A DNA stretch of 64,000 bases from positions 1 through 64,000 of the forward strand of contig WPIO01000140.1 in the NCBI GenBank assembly GCA_009760855.2. Direction: 5' to 3'. Below the pieces are notes generated by a model that was not told where the DNA came from, made no database searches, and worked only from the letters and a program-made list of their open reading frames with translations. Each line of letters begins with the position of its first letter. The first letter of the stretch is position 1. A program made the position numbers and the translations under genes. The DNA is from Cristatella mucedo (taxonomy: Eukaryota > Bryozoa > Phylactolaemata > Cristatellidae). Below, one piece after another: positions 59,823 to 64,000 of this stretch.

Positions 59823-61666
59823 TAGAGACTTATTGCAGCATGCGGCAGAAAGACGCAGCTTGTTTCATAGAGACGGAATCGTCCACAAGTAAGACGGCAT
59901 CGTTCTCTAGAGAGACGGATATAACCGTTAGATATGTGACAAACGACAATGCGGTGGAGAGACTGCATCACGCAGAAGAAAGCCGCAGCGTGTATCAAAG
60001 AGCCGGAGGCGTGTGGTTTAGCGTTTTCAACTTCCGGCAGAGAGACTGCAGCATGCGGTAGAGAGACCCAGCTTGTGGTAGAACACCGCGATCGGCAGCA
60101 AGATAAGCTTATCGTTTGCGAGAGAGTCAAAATCTTTCCCTCGATATACGGCATCAATCGTAAGAGATGCATCATAACAATATGCGGCAGAGAGACTGTA
60201 CTGTGTAACGGAGAGACACAACTTGTGGCAGACAGCCGGAAACGTGCGGCAGAGCGTTTGCAGCATACGGCAGAGAGACACAGCTTGTGGTAGAGAGATG
60301 GCATCGTCCGCAAGAGAGCCGACGTGGTCCGGAAAAGACACGAAATCGTCCGCAAGAAAGACGGCGTCATACACGAGATGCATCGAATGGCAGCATGCGA
60401 TAAAGAGTCTGCAGCATGCGGCAGAAAGACGGAGTATGTCGCATAGAGACGGCATCTTGCCCAAGAGATACGGCATTGCCCGCAAGAGAGATGGCAGCAC
60501 GTCCGCTAGAGAGACGAAATCGTTTGCAACAGTTACTAAATCGATTGCAAGAGGTACGTAGCAACCACAAATGATAGGGTGTTGAAGCGTAGGGAAGAAA
60601 GACTCATCAACTAGCAGATAGACGCAGCGTTTATCAGAGCAAGAACCGTGCGGTAGAAATGTTTCAGCATACATCAGTGATTCTAACGCGAAAGATGCAG
60701 AATTCGGTCGAGATGGTATCGTCTGACAGAGAAACGGCATCGTTCGCGATAGTCACGAAATCGTTCGGAAGTGATACGGCATCAATCGCACGCAAGACAT
60801 ACCGCGCCGGAAAAAAATATGAGGCATAGAGACTGCATAATGTTGCATAGAGGTGCAGCTTGTGGCATGGAGCCGGAGACGCGCTGCTGAGACTTTGCAG
60901 TATTCGGCAGAGATACTGCAGAATGCGGCAGACAGACACAGGGTGTGGCACACAGATACCATCGTCCGCAAGAGAGCCGGCATGTTCCGGAAAAGACACG
61001 AAATCGTCCGCAAGAGAGACGGCATCGTCAATAAGAGAGAATTCATCGACCATAATAGAGACCTAAACGTTTGCAAGAGCGACAGTTACAACCACAACCG
61101 TAATGGTAGGGCAGGGTGCAGTGGAGAGACGGCAGCATACAACGGAGGGACGCAGCATGTATGAAAAAGCCGGAAGCCTGGGATAAAGATTTTGCACCTT
61201 TCGGCAGAGAGACACAGTGTGTGTCATAGAGATGTTATCGTGCACAAGAGAGACGGCAGCATCCGCAAGAAAAGCGACACCGTTTGGAGAGAAAGGAAGT
61301 TATTCGAAACAGATGCGACATCGATCGTAAGAGAAGCGGCACGGAAATCCAGAATAGAGCCTGCATTATGTCGAATAGAGACCCAATATATCGTATGGTG
61401 CCGGATAGATACTGCAGAGAGTTTGCAAGATGCGGCAGAGTCTGCAGCATCCGGCAGAAATACAAACTGTGATGCATGTAGATATCATTGTTGTCTAGAG
61501 AGACGGCGTAGTCTGTAGGAGCGACGGCATCGTCCCCATGAGGGACAGCAACAAATCCAGCAGACATGGCATGGCAGGATGCGGCAGTTAGACTAAAGCA
61601 TGCAGCAGAAAAACGCAGTGTGTAGCAAAGAGACGGCATCGGCCACAAGAAAGACGGCATCTTTCG

Positions 61667-61959
61667 AACGACTAACCTTGAGGCAATTGGTCTGTCTACG
61701 CGCCTATAGTCATAGTTGGTTCTCCCGCCTCACCTTTCCAGGAGCTTGTGAAAATCTGCGGTTGTGGCGGGAATGCGATATAGATGGATGACCACTGTCT
61801 GCTTGAGGGGCGTGACAAGCTTTTGACTCACAATCCACAGAACTCCGATTTCTAGCACTCCGTAGTAGAGGCTTAATGTGCGAAACAAGTTGCCGACTCC
61901 GAGATCTCATACTCAGTGGTAAAGTCGCCTGATAATTTATCTGAGTAATTCGCATGGTA
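61667..61959. other. Transition between the two satellites
   Basis: No monomer of the 21-bp satellite is visible. Near 61,899-61,937 the text 'gagatctcatactcagtggt' resembles part of the ~540-bp repeat (63,205-63,222), so this may be a diverged or truncated outer unit. Confidence 0.4.
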
Positions 61960-63600
61960 AAGTGGTGTTCCAGTGTGGCAAGGCTTGGCTGAGTTGCAAG
62001 GCCTGGCCCAGCACTGCAATGTCCGCGCGAGGCATTTGTCAAGCTGGCTACACATGATGGGACAAATTCTGATATTTTGCTCGCATTAGTAAAGTCTGAA
62101 GTCTTGCATTATGTGGCAGAGTCAGAGACCTCGTACCATTGTTTTCCGTTGCCAGGATCTCACAAGGGATTGCCAATAATTATCAAATATAAATCTGGTG
62201 ATTGTGATCTACTTGAGTCGCCTTAAAATCTAGACGCCAGTCTAGAGTCGCAAGTCTGAGTGGTACTGCAGGTCAAAGTGGCGTATGGTGACAGCACGCA
62301 TCGACTATCGATGCTGCAACTCGAAACTGGCCATAATCTAATAATTCTAGTGAAGTGGCAGAGACAGACCCACTTTTCGTTGTTAGACGCACCTCTTGAG
62401 ACCTCGGAGTCCACATCATATTTGTCTCCACAAGCGTCAGCTCGAAACGCCTAGCCTAGTGTGACTTTTCAGCAGACGCTCTTTTCTTTGTGTGTTGCCT
62501 GTTGACCAGCTTCCAAATTTTTCTACGGGGGCGCTAAAGCGATTGAAACTGGAAGCTGCTTTATGCAAAGGGCGCCTGTCGAGGTAGCAACTCATGATAG
62601 GAAAAATCTGAGGTTTCGCACGCAGTACATTTGTCTGAAATCCTAATGTATATTTCGGAGTAAGATACCTCATATGTTTTGGACATGTTACCAGATTGTC
62701 AAGTCGCGTAGCCATGAATCACCACGAGTAGATGTGGTTGTTGCGATCTGCTTGAGTCGTCTTAAAATCCAGGCGTGAGTCGCTAGTCTGAGGGCTAAGG
62801 CGAGTAAAAGTGGTGTACGCTGAGAGCACTCGTTGACTCTCAAGTCGACAACCCCGACTGTTTTCACAATCTAAGAACTCTCATGGAGTGGCAGAGACAG
62901 ACGTTTCGCACTTAGATGCACCTTCTGAGATCTCGGATGTAACATTGATTCGCCTGCACAAGCATCAGCTCGATACACCTAACTTGATGTAACATGAAAA
63001 TATCAGAAGTAACTGCTTTCTTCAAACACTACCTGTCAAAGTGTTTGCGAAGTTGTACTATGGAGGCGCGAACGCGACTCAAACCAAAATCTTCTGTCTG
63101 CAAAACGCTCCTGTCGACCTGGCAAAGCATTATTGGACAGTGTCTAAGGTTTTGCATGCAGTTTCAAAGTCTAAAGTCTTGCAGTATGTGGCAGAGTCAG
63201 AGACCTCGTATCCAGTGGTGCAGTCACCTGATGCTGATTTTGCATGACCAAGAATAACCACAAATAGATATGCCGTTTACGATCTGCTTAAGTCGCCTTA
63301 GAATCCAGAGTCGAGTCGCTAGTCTTACCACTAAGGTGAGTCAGAGTGGTTAGGCTGACATCATGCCTTGACTATCGACCCAACAACTCGAGACTTTTCC
63401 CAGTCTGCGACCCCTATGGAGTTGCAGGACAGATGTATCGCACATAGACGCACCTTCTGAGATTTCTCAGTCACCATCGAAGTCGCCTGCTGAAGTCTCA
63501 GTTTGAAACGTTTACGCTGGTGTGATATTGAAATGTCATAAGCAGCTGCTTTCTTCGTACACTGTCTGTCGAAGCGTAAATACGTAAACATTCTACGTAG
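61960..63600. repeat. Tandem repeat, ~540-bp unit
   Basis: Anchors recur at regular steps: 'cttgagtcgccttaaaatc' at about 62,213, 'cttgagtcgtcttaaaatcc' at about 62,752 and 'cttaagtcgccttagaatcc' at about 63,288. 'gaagtcttgcattatgtggc' (about 62,098) and 'aaagtcttgcagtatgtggc' (about 63,172) are two units apart. Three diverged units are visible. No coding sequence is recognised. Confidence 0.85.
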
Positions 63601-63785
63601 GCTAACGTATTATGATTCAAAAGGAAGTCGTCTGCCGGCCGGTGCATAGCGCTTGCGGCTTAATGGGGTTACCGACGGAGATACATTAATTCAGCACGAG
63701 ACGAATGGCTACGGGACAAATTAAATAATACAGACATCTAGTTTCCTCGGGTAGCGCCTGTAAAATGGCTTGCTCAAGCAGCGTG
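63601..63785. other. ~185-bp segment interrupting the 540-bp repeat
   Basis: The repeat is lost after 'cattctacgtagg' and resumes near 'gtgaacgcggttgaagctgg' around 63,790. The intervening DNA has a GC-rich 'gccggccggtgcatagcgc' core and no known element signature or clear target duplication. Confidence 0.45.
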
Positions 63786-64000
63786 ATGAAGCGTGAACGC
63801 GGTTGAAGCTGGTGACAGAAGTCCGCTCGAGGCGCTTGTTGAGCTAGATTCTTAAGATTAGCTAGAGTGCTAGGTCTCATAATCATTAGGGTATGTTAAT
63901 ATTTCGAATAAGTGGTGAGAGCAGACATCTCGTATTCAACTTTAAAGTCAATGAAGTGTCAGAACGAAGGGCATGGAATAGCGTCACATCGAATAGACGT
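63786..64000. repeat. Partial fourth unit of the ~540-bp repeat
   Basis: 'gctcgaggcgcttgttgag' near 63,826 corresponds to 'gcgcctgtcgagg' (62,569) and 'acgctcctgtcgacc' (63,105) in earlier units. The text that follows is diverged. The array probably continues beyond the window. Confidence 0.55.

Overview
This window reads as repeat-rich, non-coding DNA from a eukaryotic, most probably invertebrate animal genome. The reasons are: many decayed copies of one endonuclease/reverse-transcriptase non-LTR retrotransposon (Jockey superclade, CR1/L2-like) with (ATT)n tails; tRNA-derived SINEs; two solo LTRs; pieces of a Polinton/Maverick (a virus-like large DNA transposon); and long dinucleotide microsatellites. 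I recognised no intact host gene, rRNA or functional tRNA. The species cannot be named from the sequence.

Layout. 1-14,490: decayed LINE and SINE fragments, a ~250-bp interspersed repeat ('RepC'), an (AT)n(GT)n microsatellite at 8.9-9.2 kb, and long stretches with nothing recognisable. 14,611-18,349 (minus): AT-rich remains of a Polinton-type protein-primed DNA polymerase B gene with an endonuclease VII-like zinc/HNH segment, broken by stops and frameshifts, followed by a 124-bp fold-back palindrome at 18,468-18,591. 18.6-26.4 kb: simple repeats, short duplications, SINEs and unexplained DNA. 26.5-30.8 kb: several plus-strand copies of the LINE placed end to end; one is split by a 1,216-bp solo-LTR-like insertion with an exact 4-bp target duplication. 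33.07-37.44 kb: a mosaic in which Polinton pieces (integrase, zinc-ribbon ORF, AT-hook/coiled-coil ORF, membrane ORF, adenain-like protease fragment) alternate with LINE fragments in opposite orientations.

37,501-61,666 is the dominant feature: about 24 kb of diverged hierarchical satellite with a 21-bp monomer arranged in irregular ~230-300-bp higher-order units. It is inverted at its left end, switching strand at ~39,476. Because 21 is a multiple of three, it yields many meaningless ORFs on both strands. It has served as a landing site: two LINE insertions and one solo LTR have target duplications that fall exactly in monomer phase; a SINE, a SINE head, an internal LINE fragment and several unidentified segments also interrupt it. 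The right edge (from ~61,960) is a different tandem repeat of ~540 bp that runs out of the window.

How the parts relate: the LINE and one SINE family (SINE-A) share a 3' tail that can fold into a hairpin, which suggests SINE-A was mobilised by this LINE. A second SINE family (SINE-B) has a related tRNA-like head but a different tail. All protein-coding remains are broken, so the window looks like a graveyard of mobile elements around a satellite block. All family assignments rest on motifs read by eye, and element boundaries are approximate unless a target duplication is given.
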